64,000 bases of DNA, from positions 1,116,001 through 1,180,000 of the forward strand of contig NZ_CP093313.1 of NCBI RefSeq assembly GCF_025264625.1, in the 5' to 3' direction. The notes below the pieces were generated by a model. The model was given only the letters and a program-made list of their open reading frames with translations, was not told where the DNA came from and did no database searches. The stretch is from Occallatibacter riparius (GTDB lineage: Bacteria; Acidobacteriota; Terriglobia; Terriglobales; Acidobacteriaceae). The translations under genes and the position numbers were made by a program. Below are positions 46,811-56,735 of the stretch, piece by piece. Each line of letters starts with the position of its first letter. The stretch's first letter is position 1.

Positions 46811-47893
46811 ATGAAGGTCATTCACTGGAAGACATTAACGCTCCTTGTTGTCTTGATATTGACCGGGCTTTGGTGCGTTGGGCTAGTCAGGCATCTGGAT
46901 GTCGAAGCACACGATACACAAAGCATTCTCGGCAGTTCACCGTTATACAGCTTGACTGGGGCCAATGGATGGATCAACTCCAAGCCGCTGTCACCGAGAG
47001 ACCTAAAGGGGAAAGTTGTTCTGGTGGATTTTTGGGACTATTCCTGCATCAACTGTATACGAGCAATTCCGTATATTCGTGCTTGGGAAGACAAGTACAG
47101 GAACAGCGGTCTTGTAGTGATCGGAGTGCACACTCCCGAATTCGACGTTGAGAAGCAAATGGCTAACGTCGAAAAGGCGGTAAAGAGATTCGGAGTCACC
47201 TATCCAGTCGCTCTCGACAGTGACTACAGAATATGGAACGCTTTTCACAATCAATATTGGCCTGCAAATTATTTCATCGACTCCCGAGGGAAGGTTCGTT
47301 ACGAACACTTCGGTGAGGGTGACTACGACCGATCGGAACGTTGGATCCAGGAGCTGCTGAAAGAGGCGAGCTCGACACCGCTGCCGGCAAGCCCCGTAAC
47401 CGCCAATGGCCAGGGCGCTGAAGCAGCAGCCGACCTCAACGATGTCCGCTCTCAGGAAACCTACATTGGATATGCGCGAGCCGACAACTTCGTATCTCGT
47501 GGTGGGATTAGACGTGACACAGAATTCTCCTACACTGAACCGACTCACCTGCGACTCAATGAGTGGGGGTTTTCAGGGCAATGGCTCGATCAGAGGCAGG
47601 CCGCTGTACTCAAGGCTGCTGGAGGCAAGATCATCTTCCGATTCCATGCCCGTGACCTGCACCTTGTCCTCGGTCCCAGCACTCTAGGACGGGCCATACG
47701 TTTCCGAGTGACGGTCGATGGCCAGGCTCCAGGACCGAATCACGGATTCGATACTGATGCGCAAGGCAATGGAGTCGTGACAGATGACCGCCTCTACCAG
47801 TTAATCCGGCAGAAAGGTTCGGTGAGGGATCAGACCTTTGTCATCGAATTCCTCGACCCAGGAGTCCGTGCATTTTCCTTCACGTTCGGATAA
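46811..47893 (+). CDS. Membrane-anchored thioredoxin-like protein with DipZ-type C-terminal domain
   Basis: The 360-residue product has an N-terminal membrane anchor (LTLLVVLILTGLWCVGL), a periplasmic TlpA/redoxin domain with the active site WDYSCINCIR and cis-Pro region WPANYFID, and a C-terminal beta-sandwich as in DipZ. The transmembrane CcdA part of true DipZ is absent. Family members exchange thiols in the periplasm or repair oxidised envelope proteins. GGAGGAA lies about eight bases before the ATG at 46811. It sits at the head of a run of redox genes (NDH-2, MsrB, MsrA, transaldolase), which supports a role in oxidative damage control. What re-reduces its cysteines is unknown, as no CcdA-like gene is visible. 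Confidence 0.85.
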   Translation: MKVIHWKTLTLLVVLILTGLWCVGLVRHLDVEAHDTQSILGSSPLYSLTGANGWINSKPLSPRDLKGKVVLVDFWDYSCINCIRAIPYIRAWEDKYRNSGLVVIGVHTPEFDVEKQMANVEKAVKRFGVTYPVALDSDYRIWNAFHNQYWPANYFIDSRGKVRYEHFGEGDYDRSERWIQELLKEASSTPLPASPVTANGQGAEAAADLNDVRSQETYIGYARADNFVSRGGIRRDTEFSYTEPTHLRLNEWGFSGQWLDQRQAAVLKAAGGKIIFRFHARDLHLVLGPSTLGRAIRFRVTVDGQAPGPNHGFDTDAQGNGVVTDDRLYQLIRQKGSVRDQTFVIEFLDPGVRAFSFTFG

Positions 47894-48118
47894 CGCCGGA
47901 TCCCTGAGTGCGTGTCTCACTGTGTTGGTGGTCGATTTGAGCAGCGCATGGAGGGACGGGCAGGCATGATAGAGCCTCGATCAGTCGAACTGTCTGGAGA
48001 AATTCACAGGTGAACTGCCGTCTATTTCATTGGTTTCGATGAGCGCTGCTTGCCGTAGAGTCGAAGCTTACCGTTGGCGCATAAACATGGTTGAATTGTC
48101 GATTCCGAGGCAGACAAA

Positions 48119-49519
48119 TTGACTGACTCCCAAAGCTCCAAATCGCTTCCGAAGGTCATCATCCTGGGCGCAGGATTTGCCGGGCTGAAAGCCGCCAAGA
48201 CCCTGGGCTCCGCCCCCGTCGATGTCACGCTCATCGACCGCAATAACCATCACACGTTTCATCCGTTGCTTTACCAAGTCGCACTCGCCGTGTTAAGTCC
48301 CGGGGATATTGCACAGCCAATCCGTTCCATCCTCAGCAACCACCATAACGTCGAAGTCCTCATGGAGGAAGCGTGTCAGATTGATGTGGTCGCGCAAACT
48401 GTAGGCCTGAAGACCGGTATCACACTTCCTTACGATTTTCTAATCGTCGCCACTGGCTCAACCCACAGCTACTTCGGGAAGAATGAATGGGCCGTACTTG
48501 CCCCAGGCCTCAAAACCATCGAAGACGCTACTGAGATCCGCAGGAGGGTACTGCTAGCGTACGAACTCGCAGAGCGACAGATGGTGGAGACCGGCACGCA
48601 TGCTCCGCTGAAGTTCGTCATTATCGGGGGTGGTCCGACGGGGGTTGAGCTCGCCGGAGCCATTTCCGATATTGCGAACCTGTATATGCTGCGAGACTTC
48701 CGGCACATCGATACATCCTCGACGGAGGTTTGCATCCTCGAAGGTTCGCCCTCTATTCTGGCGGCATATCCAGAGGAACTCCGCCAGAAAGCCGTACAGC
48801 AACTCGAAGCCTTAGGTGTTCAGGTTCGCGCTGGCTTTCGCGTTACTGATGTCCAACCTGGGTACGTGATGGTTGGGAGCGAGAAGATCGAAAGCGCCTG
48901 CACGCTTTGGGCTGCTGGAGTTGAAGGGTCACCTCTGGGAAGAATGCTGGGCGTTGATGTTGATAAGCGCGGTCGGGTTGCGGTAAACCAATTCCTAAAT
49001 CCCAAGGGGTTGCCAAACGTATTCGTCTGCGGCGATCTCGCGTATCTGGAGCAAGATGGCGCTGCGATACCCGGTGTTGCGCAGCCTGCTATGCAGATGG
49101 GTGCATACGCGGGAAGACGCATCAAGTACCTTTTACAAGCTTCGGGAGTGATAGATAACTTCCCCGGCTTCCGCTACTTCGATAAAGGCGACATTGCGAC
49201 GATCGGGAGAAAGGCGGCGGTTGCCAAGATTCTCTGGCCTTTTCGAGCAAACTGGAGCGGACTTGTCGCGTGGTTGGCATGGATGGGCGTCCACATATTC
49301 TTTCTCATTGGCTTCCGAAATCGTGTTTCGGTCTTCGCCTCCTGGGCGCGCACCTACATTCGCTTGCGCGACGGGGTAAGACTGATTGTTGGTTCTCGCG
49401 AGCTTCCCGGTTGGGATTCGCTCAGCAAAGAGGTAATGCCCGCAATCGAGCCTGGAGTGTGTCAGACTTCAACGCAAGTGATATCGAGAGCTCAAGAGGC
49501 AGAGCCCTCTCAGACTTAG
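48119..49519 (+). CDS. ndh: Type II NADH dehydrogenase (NDH-2) family flavoprotein
   Basis: The 466-residue product has two Rossmann folds: FAD site VIILGAGFAGLKAAK near the N-terminus and NAD(P) site VIIGGGPTGVELAGAI near 170. The conserved block NVFVCGDLAYL contributes to FAD binding. The C-terminal part has a hydrophobic membrane-binding segment (LVAWLAWMGVHIFFLIGF), typical of NDH-2, which oxidises NADH and reduces quinone without pumping protons. The start is a TTG at 48119 after GAGG. It is a monocistronic unit within the redox cluster. NDH-2 would supply or drain reducing power under stress. Confidence 0.9.
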   Translation: MTDSQSSKSLPKVIILGAGFAGLKAAKTLGSAPVDVTLIDRNNHHTFHPLLYQVALAVLSPGDIAQPIRSILSNHHNVEVLMEEACQIDVVAQTVGLKTGITLPYDFLIVATGSTHSYFGKNEWAVLAPGLKTIEDATEIRRRVLLAYELAERQMVETGTHAPLKFVIIGGGPTGVELAGAISDIANLYMLRDFRHIDTSSTEVCILEGSPSILAAYPEELRQKAVQQLEALGVQVRAGFRVTDVQPGYVMVGSEKIESACTLWAAGVEGSPLGRMLGVDVDKRGRVAVNQFLNPKGLPNVFVCGDLAYLEQDGAAIPGVAQPAMQMGAYAGRRIKYLLQASGVIDNFPGFRYFDKGDIATIGRKAAVAKILWPFRANWSGLVAWLAWMGVHIFFLIGFRNRVSVFASWARTYIRLRDGVRLIVGSRELPGWDSLSKEVMPAIEPGVCQTSTQVISRAQEAEPSQT

Positions 49520-49741
49520 CTCAGCTCGTAAAGGTCTGATCCAGAGACTCACACGAGGCAGCAGAAATGGCTTCCCCACCGCCTCGCCCCGGAAGGTCCT
49601 TTCAGCAGCACAGCTTCCGGGCCAGGATGCAAGAGGCCGCAAAAATAGAACGTACTGAATCGGCCTCACCGGCCAAATCGGGCTTGAGGTTTGGCTCACG
49701 CGAATGAGGCCGCCGGCAGCTGGCAAGAAAAGGAGCAAATC

Positions 49742-50206
49742 ATGCATGAATACCGCAAGAATCCTGAAGTCATTTCCAAGTTGTCGCCCGAACAGTATCG
49801 CGTTACGCAAAAGGGTGGCACGGAGCGTCCTTTTGGGAACGAATACTGGGACAACAAACAGCCGGGCATATACGTGGACGTAGTTTCCGGCGAGCCCCTG
49901 TTTGCCTCGAAGGACAAGTTCGATAGTCACTCCGGATGGCCGAGTTTCACAAGACCGCTCGTCGCGAACAACGTAATCCAGCTTCATGATTCGACGCACG
50001 GGATGGAGCGCATTGAGGTCCGCTCCGCAAACGGTGATAGTCACCTTGGGCATCTGTTCGAGGACGGACCGAGAGAAGCGGGTGGGATGCGGTACTGCAT
50101 CAACTCGGCCTCTCTTCGGTTCATCCCATTGGACCAACTCGAGCAAGAGGGCTACGGTGAGTTCTCCGAGCTCTTCGAATTACCTACAAAGAAGGAGGCA
50201 AGATGA
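49742..50206 (+). CDS. msrB: Peptide-methionine (R)-S-oxide reductase
   Basis: The 154-residue product carries GWPSFTRP and the catalytic [13 protein letters not shown] (Cys). The two CxxC pairs that bind zinc in many MsrB proteins are missing ([13 protein letters not shown]), so it is a zinc-free type. It reduces the R-epimer of methionine sulfoxide in the cytosol. AAGGAG precedes the ATG at 49742 by six bases; the frame opens at 49691 without such a site. Its stop overlaps the msrA start as ATGA, so the two reductases are translationally coupled and together repair both epimers. Confidence 0.95.
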   Translation: MHEYRKNPEVISKLSPEQYRVTQKGGTERPFGNEYWDNKQPGIYVDVVSGEPLFASKDKFDSHSGWPSFTRPLVANNVIQLHDSTHGMERIEVRSANGDSHLGHLFEDGPREAGGMRYCINSASLRFIPLDQLEQEGYGEFSELFELPTKKEAR

Positions 50207-50697
50207 ACAACACGGAGAGGGCCGTCCTTGCGGGCGGCTGTTTTTGGGGGGTGCAGGATCTGATTCGCAAGCTTCCTGGCGTGATCTCGAGCCGAGTCGG
50301 ATACACGGGAGGCGAAGTCGCTAATGCGACCTACAGGAATCATGGCACTCACGCCGAAGCGATTGAGGTCCTGTTCGATCCTTCCGTCTTAAGCTACCGG
50401 AAGTTGCTCGAAGTTTTCTTCCAGATTCATGACCCGACAACACTGAATCGTCAGGGCAACGACATCGGCACCAGCTACCGATCCGCCATCTTCTATGCAA
50501 GCGAGGAGCAAAAGCGCACCGCTGAAGAGACCATTCGTGATGTAGAAGCCTCCGGCAAATGGCCGGGCAAGGTCGTGACTCAAGTTGTGCCGGAAGGACC
50601 ATTCTGGAATGCCGAGCCGGAACATCAGGATTATTTGGAAAGATTTCCAAATGGATATACGTGTCACTACATCCGACCAGGGTGGAAGATCCGATAG
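50203..50697 (+). CDS. msrA: Peptide-methionine (S)-S-oxide reductase
   Basis: The 164-residue product opens with the catalytic GGCFWG motif (Cys13), followed by [15 protein letters not shown] and [17 protein letters not shown] as in all MsrA enzymes. It lacks an export signal, so it repairs cytosolic protein or free methionine sulfoxide. The ATG overlaps the msrB stop, and a purine run AAGAAGGAGGCAAG lies inside the end of msrB. No C-terminal extension with resolving cysteines of the E. coli kind is seen; one further Cys near the C-terminus ([11 protein letters not shown]) may resolve the intermediate. Confidence 0.95.
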   Translation: MNNTERAVLAGGCFWGVQDLIRKLPGVISSRVGYTGGEVANATYRNHGTHAEAIEVLFDPSVLSYRKLLEVFFQIHDPTTLNRQGNDIGTSYRSAIFYASEEQKRTAEETIRDVEASGKWPGKVVTQVVPEGPFWNAEPEHQDYLERFPNGYTCHYIRPGWKIR

Positions 50698-50766
50698 CGA
50701 CACTTACGCTCTCGGGCTGGCGCGATCAACAAGACGACAGGTAACACCTGAGTGGAGGAAAAGACA

Positions 50767-51852
50767 ATGCGAGCTACTGCCTTGCTCCGTGATCTGGGTC
50801 AGAGTCTATGGCTCGATAACATAACAAGGGATCTCATAGACAATGGAAAGCTGAAATATTATATCGATGAACTTTCAATTACCGGAGTGACATCAAATCC
50901 GACGATCTTCGATCACGCCATCAAGGGCAGCAACGCCTATGATGCTGCGATAGTTGAAGAGGCGAAGAAGTGTAAGACATGGGAAGATGTGTTTTTTGAG
51001 CTGGCGATCGCCGACGTTCAACGAGCTGCTGATCTTCTGAGCGAAACGCACACCACGACAAATGGCGTGGACGGCTGGGTATCTATTGAGGTCCCACCCT
51101 CGCTCGCCTATGAGACGGAAGGGACCATCGCGGCGGCACAGCTTCTGTCGCGTCGCGTTAACAGGCCCAATGTCTTCATCAAAATTCCGGGGACGCCAGA
51201 AGGTTTAGCGGCTGTCGAGGAGATGATCTTCTCCGGAATACCGATCAACATCACCTTGCTTTTCTCGCCAGAGCAGTACAGTGACGCCGCCGACGCATAT
51301 CTCAAGGGCATTGAGCGCAGGATCGCGGCCGACATGCCGGCCGCGGTTCCCTCTGTTGCCTCTCTGTTCGTCAGTCGCTGGGATGTCGCGGTCCAGGAGC
51401 GCGTCTCGGAGGACCTTCGCGGAAAACTTGGCGTCTCAGTTGCTGCACGTGTGTATGCTCGGTACAGAGGAATACTGGCCGATCCTCGGTGGCAACGGGC
51501 CTTCAATTATGGCGCTCTACCGCAACGTCTGCTTTGGGCCAGCACCGGCACTAAACATCCGAACGCATCGCCTACCTATTACATCGACGCGCTGGCAGTG
51601 CCGTTCAGCATCAACACCATGCCAGATGTCACGCTGAACGCTCTTGCAGACAAAGATAGGGCGCCTCAGCTAATGAATACTGACACCACCGCAGCAGAAA
51701 TGCTCTTGACTAGATTTGCGTACCTCGGCATCCAAGTCGAAACGCTCGGCCGCGAATTACAGGAGGCGGGAGCAACTTCCTTTCAGACATCGTGGGATGA
51801 GTTGATGGATCTGTTGGTGTCAAGACACTCGGAGTTGACCCGGAGCCGTTAA
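50767..51852 (+). CDS. tal: Transaldolase
   Basis: The 361-residue product has the transaldolase signatures GVTSNPTIFDHAI near the N-terminus and NVFIKIPGTPEG with the Schiff-base lysine Lys139. The length and the N-terminus (LLRDLGQSLWLDNITRDLID) match the larger bacterial class found in actinobacteria and cyanobacteria. It transfers dihydroxyacetone units in the pentose phosphate pathway. GGAGGAAAA lies just upstream of the ATG at 50767. It stands 70 bases after msrA and is probably in the same operon, where increased pentose-phosphate flux would feed NADPH to methionine sulfoxide repair. Confidence 0.95.
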   Translation: MRATALLRDLGQSLWLDNITRDLIDNGKLKYYIDELSITGVTSNPTIFDHAIKGSNAYDAAIVEEAKKCKTWEDVFFELAIADVQRAADLLSETHTTTNGVDGWVSIEVPPSLAYETEGTIAAAQLLSRRVNRPNVFIKIPGTPEGLAAVEEMIFSGIPINITLLFSPEQYSDAADAYLKGIERRIAADMPAAVPSVASLFVSRWDVAVQERVSEDLRGKLGVSVAARVYARYRGILADPRWQRAFNYGALPQRLLWASTGTKHPNASPTYYIDALAVPFSINTMPDVTLNALADKDRAPQLMNTDTTAAEMLLTRFAYLGIQVETLGRELQEAGATSFQTSWDELMDLLVSRHSELTRSR

Positions 51853-52050
51853 AGGTGGTCCTTCAACGCTAGGTCGTTGCGAGACGCGCGAGACGAACAA
51901 GTGCAAGGAGGAACTCCATCAACGCCGTGATCATTCAGTAAGGGAGCGAAATCCTCCCGATCACCTGTAGAAAGCTATGGCGGGGAAATCCCATTTCTTC
52001 CTTAATATCTGATCGGAAGTATCAATCATCGTACCCACCAGGAGATCCCA

Positions 52051-52689
52051 ATGAACAAGCGTCTATGGATATCGTCGATCGTGGTCACGGCTGCCGCAAC
52101 GATTGGGCTACTTAAGAACACGGGGAACGAGAGAGTGTTGGCGGCACAACATGTCTCAAAAGTAAACCCCTTACCATCCAGCACAACTGCCCAATTTACT
52201 CCCGATGGTAAGCTCAAGCTTCCAGTTGGATTCCGCAGATGGGTGTTTATCGGTGCGCCTCTGACACCTAACGCTCTGAACGGTGGAGAGGCAAACTTCC
52301 CTGAGTTTCATCATGTGTACGTGGAGGAAAAGAATCTAGACGTGTATTTAAAAACTGGCACTTTCCCGGAGGGTACGATCCTTATCAAGGAGTTGACCCG
52401 GGTCCTTAAGCCGACGTATCCCGACGGCTCACGCACAGAGCCCTCAGGCAGAGGGTACTTCAACGGGGAACTTAATGGGATTGATGCGTCCGTTAAGGAT
52501 AGCAAGAGATTCGCAAAGACCAATGGATGGGGATACTTCACCTTCGGACATCATCCTATGCCATACGCGCAGACCGCTGCTGAATCATCCGTTAGCGAGT
52601 GTGCCGGGTGTCACCTAGGCAACGTAGCCAATACCGATATGACCTGGGTGCAATTCTATCCAATACTTCGCGACAAACCCAAGCCGTAA
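52051..52689 (+). CDS. Cytochrome P460 family protein
   Basis: The 212-residue product has an N-terminal export segment (WISSIVVTAAATIGLL), a P460-type domain (LPVGFRRWVFIGAPLTPN; EFHHVYVEEKNLDVYLKTG) and a heme c-binding CAGCH near the C-terminus (Cys184, Cys187, His188). P460 proteins oxidise hydroxylamine or NO; many non-nitrifier homologues have unknown or NO-detoxifying roles. It should be periplasmic and depends on the cytochrome c maturation system, which is not in the window. AGGAGA lies before the ATG. Confidence 0.9.
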   Translation: MNKRLWISSIVVTAAATIGLLKNTGNERVLAAQHVSKVNPLPSSTTAQFTPDGKLKLPVGFRRWVFIGAPLTPNALNGGEANFPEFHHVYVEEKNLDVYLKTGTFPEGTILIKELTRVLKPTYPDGSRTEPSGRGYFNGELNGIDASVKDSKRFAKTNGWGYFTFGHHPMPYAQTAAESSVSECAGCHLGNVANTDMTWVQFYPILRDKPKP

Positions 52690-53115
52690 AGCCATCTCGT
52701 GTGAGAAGGAGTGTCTTATCGCTGCCGAAATCATACTCACGCACAGCCTGTGAGGCTTATGTCTCGCAGGCTGATGCGTGGGGGAATTTCCGGGCCAAAT
52801 TCAGGGATAGCAGCGCGGATGCAAACACGAGCACGATGAGAGTGTGCATGGTGTCCCACCTGCGGAGTCGGATACGATCCGCGGTGTGATGTGATGCAGT
52901 TCGCCTGCGGCATCTCGATCGCTCCCCCGCTCTCGGACTAGGATCGCGAGTGGGCGGGACGCAATCCACCGGTGGGTGCTCCCTGGTGAAGAAGCCTCCA
53001 TCATCACAGTGGCGTCGGTTCTACTCGACATCATGAGATCGGACATACCTGCAGCTTTGGAGGTGGAAGTGGGGCTGAAAGTTGTTTTGATGGCCTAGGG
53101 GCCTATGAGACGTAA
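52690..53115. other. Intergenic stretch between convergent genes, with a possible gene tail
   Basis: No intact gene. A plus-strand frame ending at 53099 encodes a protein-like stretch (GEEASIITVASVLLDIMRSD) without a usable start, perhaps the C-terminus of a truncated gene. Confidence 0.4.
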
Positions 53116-54477
53116 TCAATGCAGTCGCGAAGCTGGCCGAAACCTGATGAAAACGGCAACGCTCACTGGGTCGGATCCATAGATCGGTTTCAGAGGCGCG
53201 CCCACTCCATACGTGGACACTTGCGCACCGACGGCCGATGAGATGCCCGGCACCAGGCGAATCTCCCGGTCATACCCAAAGGTGTATGCCTGAACATGGG
53301 TAAGCGGCTCCTCCTTGAATCCAGGTGGCAGAGGATTCTCGCCCACAACCAGCTCGTTCGACCTGCCTGCATTCTCGAGCCGTACCCACGCGTAGTTCTT
53401 CTCAGCAAACTTCACCGTCGACTCGAACAGGTAGCTGTTTTCCTTGGCCGAGTCTTCCAGCGATCTCGTCCTGCCCCACACCGCGCTGCTGGCCCAGTTC
53501 CCATGCTGGAAAGGCTTGTTGTACATCACGGAGGCGGTGGTCCTGGCCTGGTCTTCGGAGGGAAACAATGCCTCTGGGCTCGTGATGCGGCCGTACGAAA
53601 ACTGCCCGCTCCAGTTCTGGCCCGGTTGCACCGTCACCCGCGCCGACCAGGAATCGATCTTGCCATGGTCGATGTTCCACCGGAACTCATCCGGCTCCCT
53701 GCCGTGAAAGCCGCTCATTTCCACGCGAACCAGGTGATGCGTGAATCCGGCCGTAACCACATCGTTGGCAATATGGGTCGAGTCTTGCTGATGGTGCCCG
53801 AGCGTACCCACCGGGTTTTCTGAAGCTGAAGCGCGATGCGGGTAAGCAGTAGGGCCAATCGCCGGGTCACCCACAGGCGCTGCATAGAACGTCAGAAGAC
53901 TGCGCTCACCGATCGGCACATCGTAGAGGGCGCCCAGCTCCATGAAGAAGTCGTGCGGATGCTGGGCATCTGCCAGCGGAACCCCGTATGCTGTCTCACC
54001 CTGCTGAAACAGCAGGGGGTACCGGCGATCCGTCACGGTGGCCGGCTCAAGGCTGAACATCGCGCGAATAGTCAGCTGTCCCGGGCCGAGCGAACGCTGC
54101 GCCATCGGCATAAACCAGTTCGTCGAAAACAACTTGTCACCGCCGCGCGGGCTTGTCTGCTGGGTGTCCAACACGAACGCGTTCGCATGGAACATCAGCA
54201 TCCAGCTACCCTTCATCCACATAACCATCGGAGTCGGTGTGGAGTTTGGCTCCGCACTCGTCCCGGATGCTGCATGCTGCCTGACCTCCTGGATGAAGGT
54301 CTTCGGATGCATCTGGTACATCATTTCCGACATGCCGCTCATTTGCTCGTGAGACGTCATCTGAGCTGAAGGCATATCCATGCCGCCCATCGACTGATTA
54401 GGCGAGCCTTGCTGCGCACTAGAGTCTAATGATCCGAGCAGGAATGACAAAAAGAATACATATCGAGAGAGACTCAT
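53116..54477 (-). CDS. Exported Met/His-rich outer-membrane protein
   Basis: The 453-residue product has a signal peptide (MSLSRYVFFLSFLLGSLDSSA). A segment dense in Met and His follows (SMGGMDMPSAQMTSHEQMSG, then MSEMMYQMHP), as seen in copper-handling proteins. The remainder alternates short beta strands with aromatic ends (FSYGRITSPEALFPS; YAWVRLENAGRSNELVVG) and ends in phenylalanine-containing FIRFRPASRLH, consistent with an outer-membrane barrel. The ATG at 54477 follows AGAGG. It is 46 bases downstream of another minus-strand gene, probably an operon. A role in copper or other soft-metal traffic is inference from the Met-rich start only. Confidence 0.65.
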   Translation of the reverse strand: MSLSRYVFFLSFLLGSLDSSAQQGSPNQSMGGMDMPSAQMTSHEQMSGMSEMMYQMHPKTFIQEVRQHAASGTSAEPNSTPTPMVMWMKGSWMLMFHANAFVLDTQQTSPRGGDKLFSTNWFMPMAQRSLGPGQLTIRAMFSLEPATVTDRRYPLLFQQGETAYGVPLADAQHPHDFFMELGALYDVPIGERSLLTFYAAPVGDPAIGPTAYPHRASASENPVGTLGHHQQDSTHIANDVVTAGFTHHLVRVEMSGFHGREPDEFRWNIDHGKIDSWSARVTVQPGQNWSGQFSYGRITSPEALFPSEDQARTTASVMYNKPFQHGNWASSAVWGRTRSLEDSAKENSYLFESTVKFAEKNYAWVRLENAGRSNELVVGENPLPPGFKEEPLTHVQAYTFGYDREIRLVPGISSAVGAQVSTYGVGAPLKPIYGSDPVSVAVFIRFRPASRLH

Positions 54478-54523
54478 TCTCTGACCTCTGCCAGGTATTA
54501 CTTGGCCCCGTCCAACGTCATCT

Positions 54524-55063
54524 TCAGTAGGTTGTGTTTGCTTCCAATTCATCGAAATTGAGGGGGGCCGCATTCTCGTCCAGCCACTTCCTGAGAACTT
54601 CGCCTTCCATGGTTCCCGTTGCGGCCAACTCTCGAGCGAGAGATTCGATCAGCTCCCGATCCATGCGCATAAGCCGCGATGCCAATTTGTACCCTGTATG
54701 CGCAAAAGGATTGGTGTCTGCCACTGCTTCGGAAACGCCCCACTGGACCGCGGTCTGCCGCGCGTCCAGGGCACTCGACATGTCGGATACAAGCTCTTTC
54801 CGTAATTCCTCCGAAATGGGCTCGCTGATTGCTTGATCCACGATCGACCCGATGTAAATGAAGGCGAAGGCCCTGCCTAGCAGTTTCACGTCATCGTGGA
54901 ACGACTCCCGTAGCCCCCTCCAGTCGCACTTGATACAGGTGGTGCGATCGCTGCTACCAGCAACCGAGAGCCGCGGGACCGGAAATCCTGCCCGATAGGC
55001 AACCACCGCACGTGCGGCGAGGTGTTTTGCGCTTTGGTTTTGTGACTCTATGGTTTCTCGCAT
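54524..55063 (-). CDS. Hypothetical protein with CxxC
   Basis: I do not recognise this 179-residue product. It is mainly helical, contains TTCIKCDWRGLRESFHDDV near residue 42, and lacks a signal peptide. AAGGGG lies about eight bases upstream of the ATG. Because it directly precedes the Met-rich barrel gene, a cytosolic metal- or thiol-related partner is conceivable. No stop, frameshift or repeat is visible. Confidence 0.55.
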   Translation of the reverse strand: MRETIESQNQSAKHLAARAVVAYRAGFPVPRLSVAGSSDRTTCIKCDWRGLRESFHDDVKLLGRAFAFIYIGSIVDQAISEPISEELRKELVSDMSSALDARQTAVQWGVSEAVADTNPFAHTGYKLASRLMRMDRELIESLARELAATGTMEGEVLRKWLDENAAPLNFDELEANTTY

Positions 55064-55339
55064 TCAATTAACCCCTTGATCTCCTTTTGACGATCACTTC
55101 TGCCTTTAACCAGTGTGGTGTGATCGGCAATTCCATAAGCTAAGACCCCCGCCTTCGCAGGCCGCGGTTCACCCGGAAGGATCAGTAGTGAATTGGCGAC
55201 TTGACGGTCGTGGAAGGCTCAAAGACCTCGGACACTGATCAGACACGTCGCCGGAGATGCCCTGCGACGGCCGAGCAGATCGAATAGCTAAGCCGAGAAA
55301 AACCAACCCACCCATGGGGAATGAGGATGACCCCCATCA

Positions 55340-55750
55340 CTACTTCCGGTCAGGGATAGTCAGGGGCTTGTCCTTGGAATCAACAACGAAAACGGCCAAT
55401 AAGCTTGCAGGTTCTTTATCGCTGGCATTCTCGCTAATCCGATGATGTGCGCCGGGATATTCACAGAAACTCTCGCCCGCCCGGTACACTTTAGCCGCCT
55501 CATCGCCGACCTGGCTGCGAACGGCGCCGGATAGTACATAGGCGTAGATGAACGCAGACTGAGCATGATGATGTGCTGGCGATCTGCCGCCGGGAGGATA
55601 GTTCACGATAACGGCAATCATGCTCTTGCCTTGCGCGTTCGGGATTGCCTGCTCAAAAACGGGTTTCACCTGCTCCAAGTTCTGGGCAAGCGCCTGCAAT
55701 GGCGCTAGTGAGATCGCAGCCAATAGTGGCCAGATATGATACGTTCGCAT
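55340..55750 (-). CDS. Exported small cupin protein
   Basis: The 136-residue product has a signal peptide (PLLAAISLAPLQALAQ) and a single cupin: SPAHHHAQSAFIYAYVLSG (motif 1, three His) and YPGAHHRISENAS (motif 2). It should be a periplasmic metal-binding cupin of unknown substrate. AAGGAG lies seven bases before the ATG at 55750, and the alternative start at 55774 lacks such a site. It begins 12 bases after the end of the decayed hydrolase on the same strand, suggesting a former two-gene operon. Confidence 0.85.
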   Translation of the reverse strand: MRTYHIWPLLAAISLAPLQALAQNLEQVKPVFEQAIPNAQGKSMIAVIVNYPPGGRSPAHHHAQSAFIYAYVLSGAVRSQVGDEAAKVYRAGESFCEYPGAHHRISENASDKEPASLLAVFVVDSKDKPLTIPDRK

Positions 55751-55761
55751 GGCTGTACTCC

Positions 55762-56375
55762 TTAACTTACACACCCTGGTGGATTCTCCTCATCCGGAAC
55801 ACTTCCCTTCGTCACAAGTGCGCGACTGAGGAAATCGCGCATCAGCGACCCAATCTGGTCCACTTCTTCTTCCAATGCGAAATGCCCGGTGTCAAGAAGA
55901 TGAAGTTCCGCGGTGGGAATGTCTTTCTTGAAGAGTTCGGCACCCTCCACCGTAAAGATTCCGTCGTTCTTTCCTTATGTCACCAGCGTGGGGGGCTGAT
56001 ACTTTCGGAAATACTGCTGCCAATCCGTATATGCAGCCAAGTTTCCTTTTGCTTTGTAGAGGATTACAAGTTGAATATCCTTGTTCCCCGGCCTGTCCTG
56101 ATACGCCTGATCGATTACCCAATTGTCGGGACTGATCCTCGATGGATCACGGACGCCATGCAGATAGTGCCACTTGGTTCCCTCAATCGTCAGAAGCCAG
56201 CCGAGGAGGACTTTAGCATGCGTTTCGTTCGGATCATCCCAATAGTCCGATAATCCCGTCTTCAGGAACTCCGCACCGTAGGACCTTCTGGGGGACCGGC
56301 TTCGCGATAGAAGATTTCCAGCCCATCCACGTTGAGCGTGCGGTAGAAAACAGTCGGCGGTTTCGCGTTCGACAT
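55762..56375 (-). pseudogene. Decayed alpha/beta-hydrolase (epoxide-hydrolase/dehalogenase type)
   Basis: From an ATG at 56375 with AAGGAG upstream, the N-terminus NVDGLEIFYREAGPPEGPTV is normal but then ends at a stop. The next readable part, in another frame, is the lid domain (FLKTGLSDYWDDPNETHAKV; YLHGVRDPSRISPDNWVIDQ) up to QPPTLVT and a second stop. The end, in the remaining frame, is the C-terminal block [20 protein letters not shown] with the catalytic His. About 100 residues including the nucleophile are deleted, and two frameshifts are needed. The gene is dead as an enzyme. Confidence 0.8.
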
Positions 56376-56735
56376 CCAAATCTCTCCTTGGGCGTGCTTA
56401 AGTAGGTCGCGCCTTACTTAGACTAGTTCGCGACGTCACGCGATTCCCTACAGAAATATTCAGGTCTCGAACAATGCGAGTTGAGGCTGCAAAGACGATT
56501 AACTTACGAAAGATTCCTCAGCACATTTGTATTTCGCTAGTCCCGAAATCCTTTGTGGGTGGCTATTGGACATATATATAGCTTTTCGCAGGTGCTTCCC
56601 TGTGGTTTTCAGCAGTGAGCTTTCCGAGGCTTCTCGTTAATCTCAAATCCGCAGCCATTCTTCCAGGCTCGGAAGATCACTAGGACGTCGGGCGATCGAA
56701 CCGAATCGAGGCATTGTTTGGCGGGAGGATAGTGG
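56376..56735. other. AT-rich intergenic region upstream of dps
   Basis: No gene. The run TATATATA near 56573 is the most AT-rich spot and may belong to the divergent promoters. I found no clear OxyR- or Fur-type box. Confidence 0.45.
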
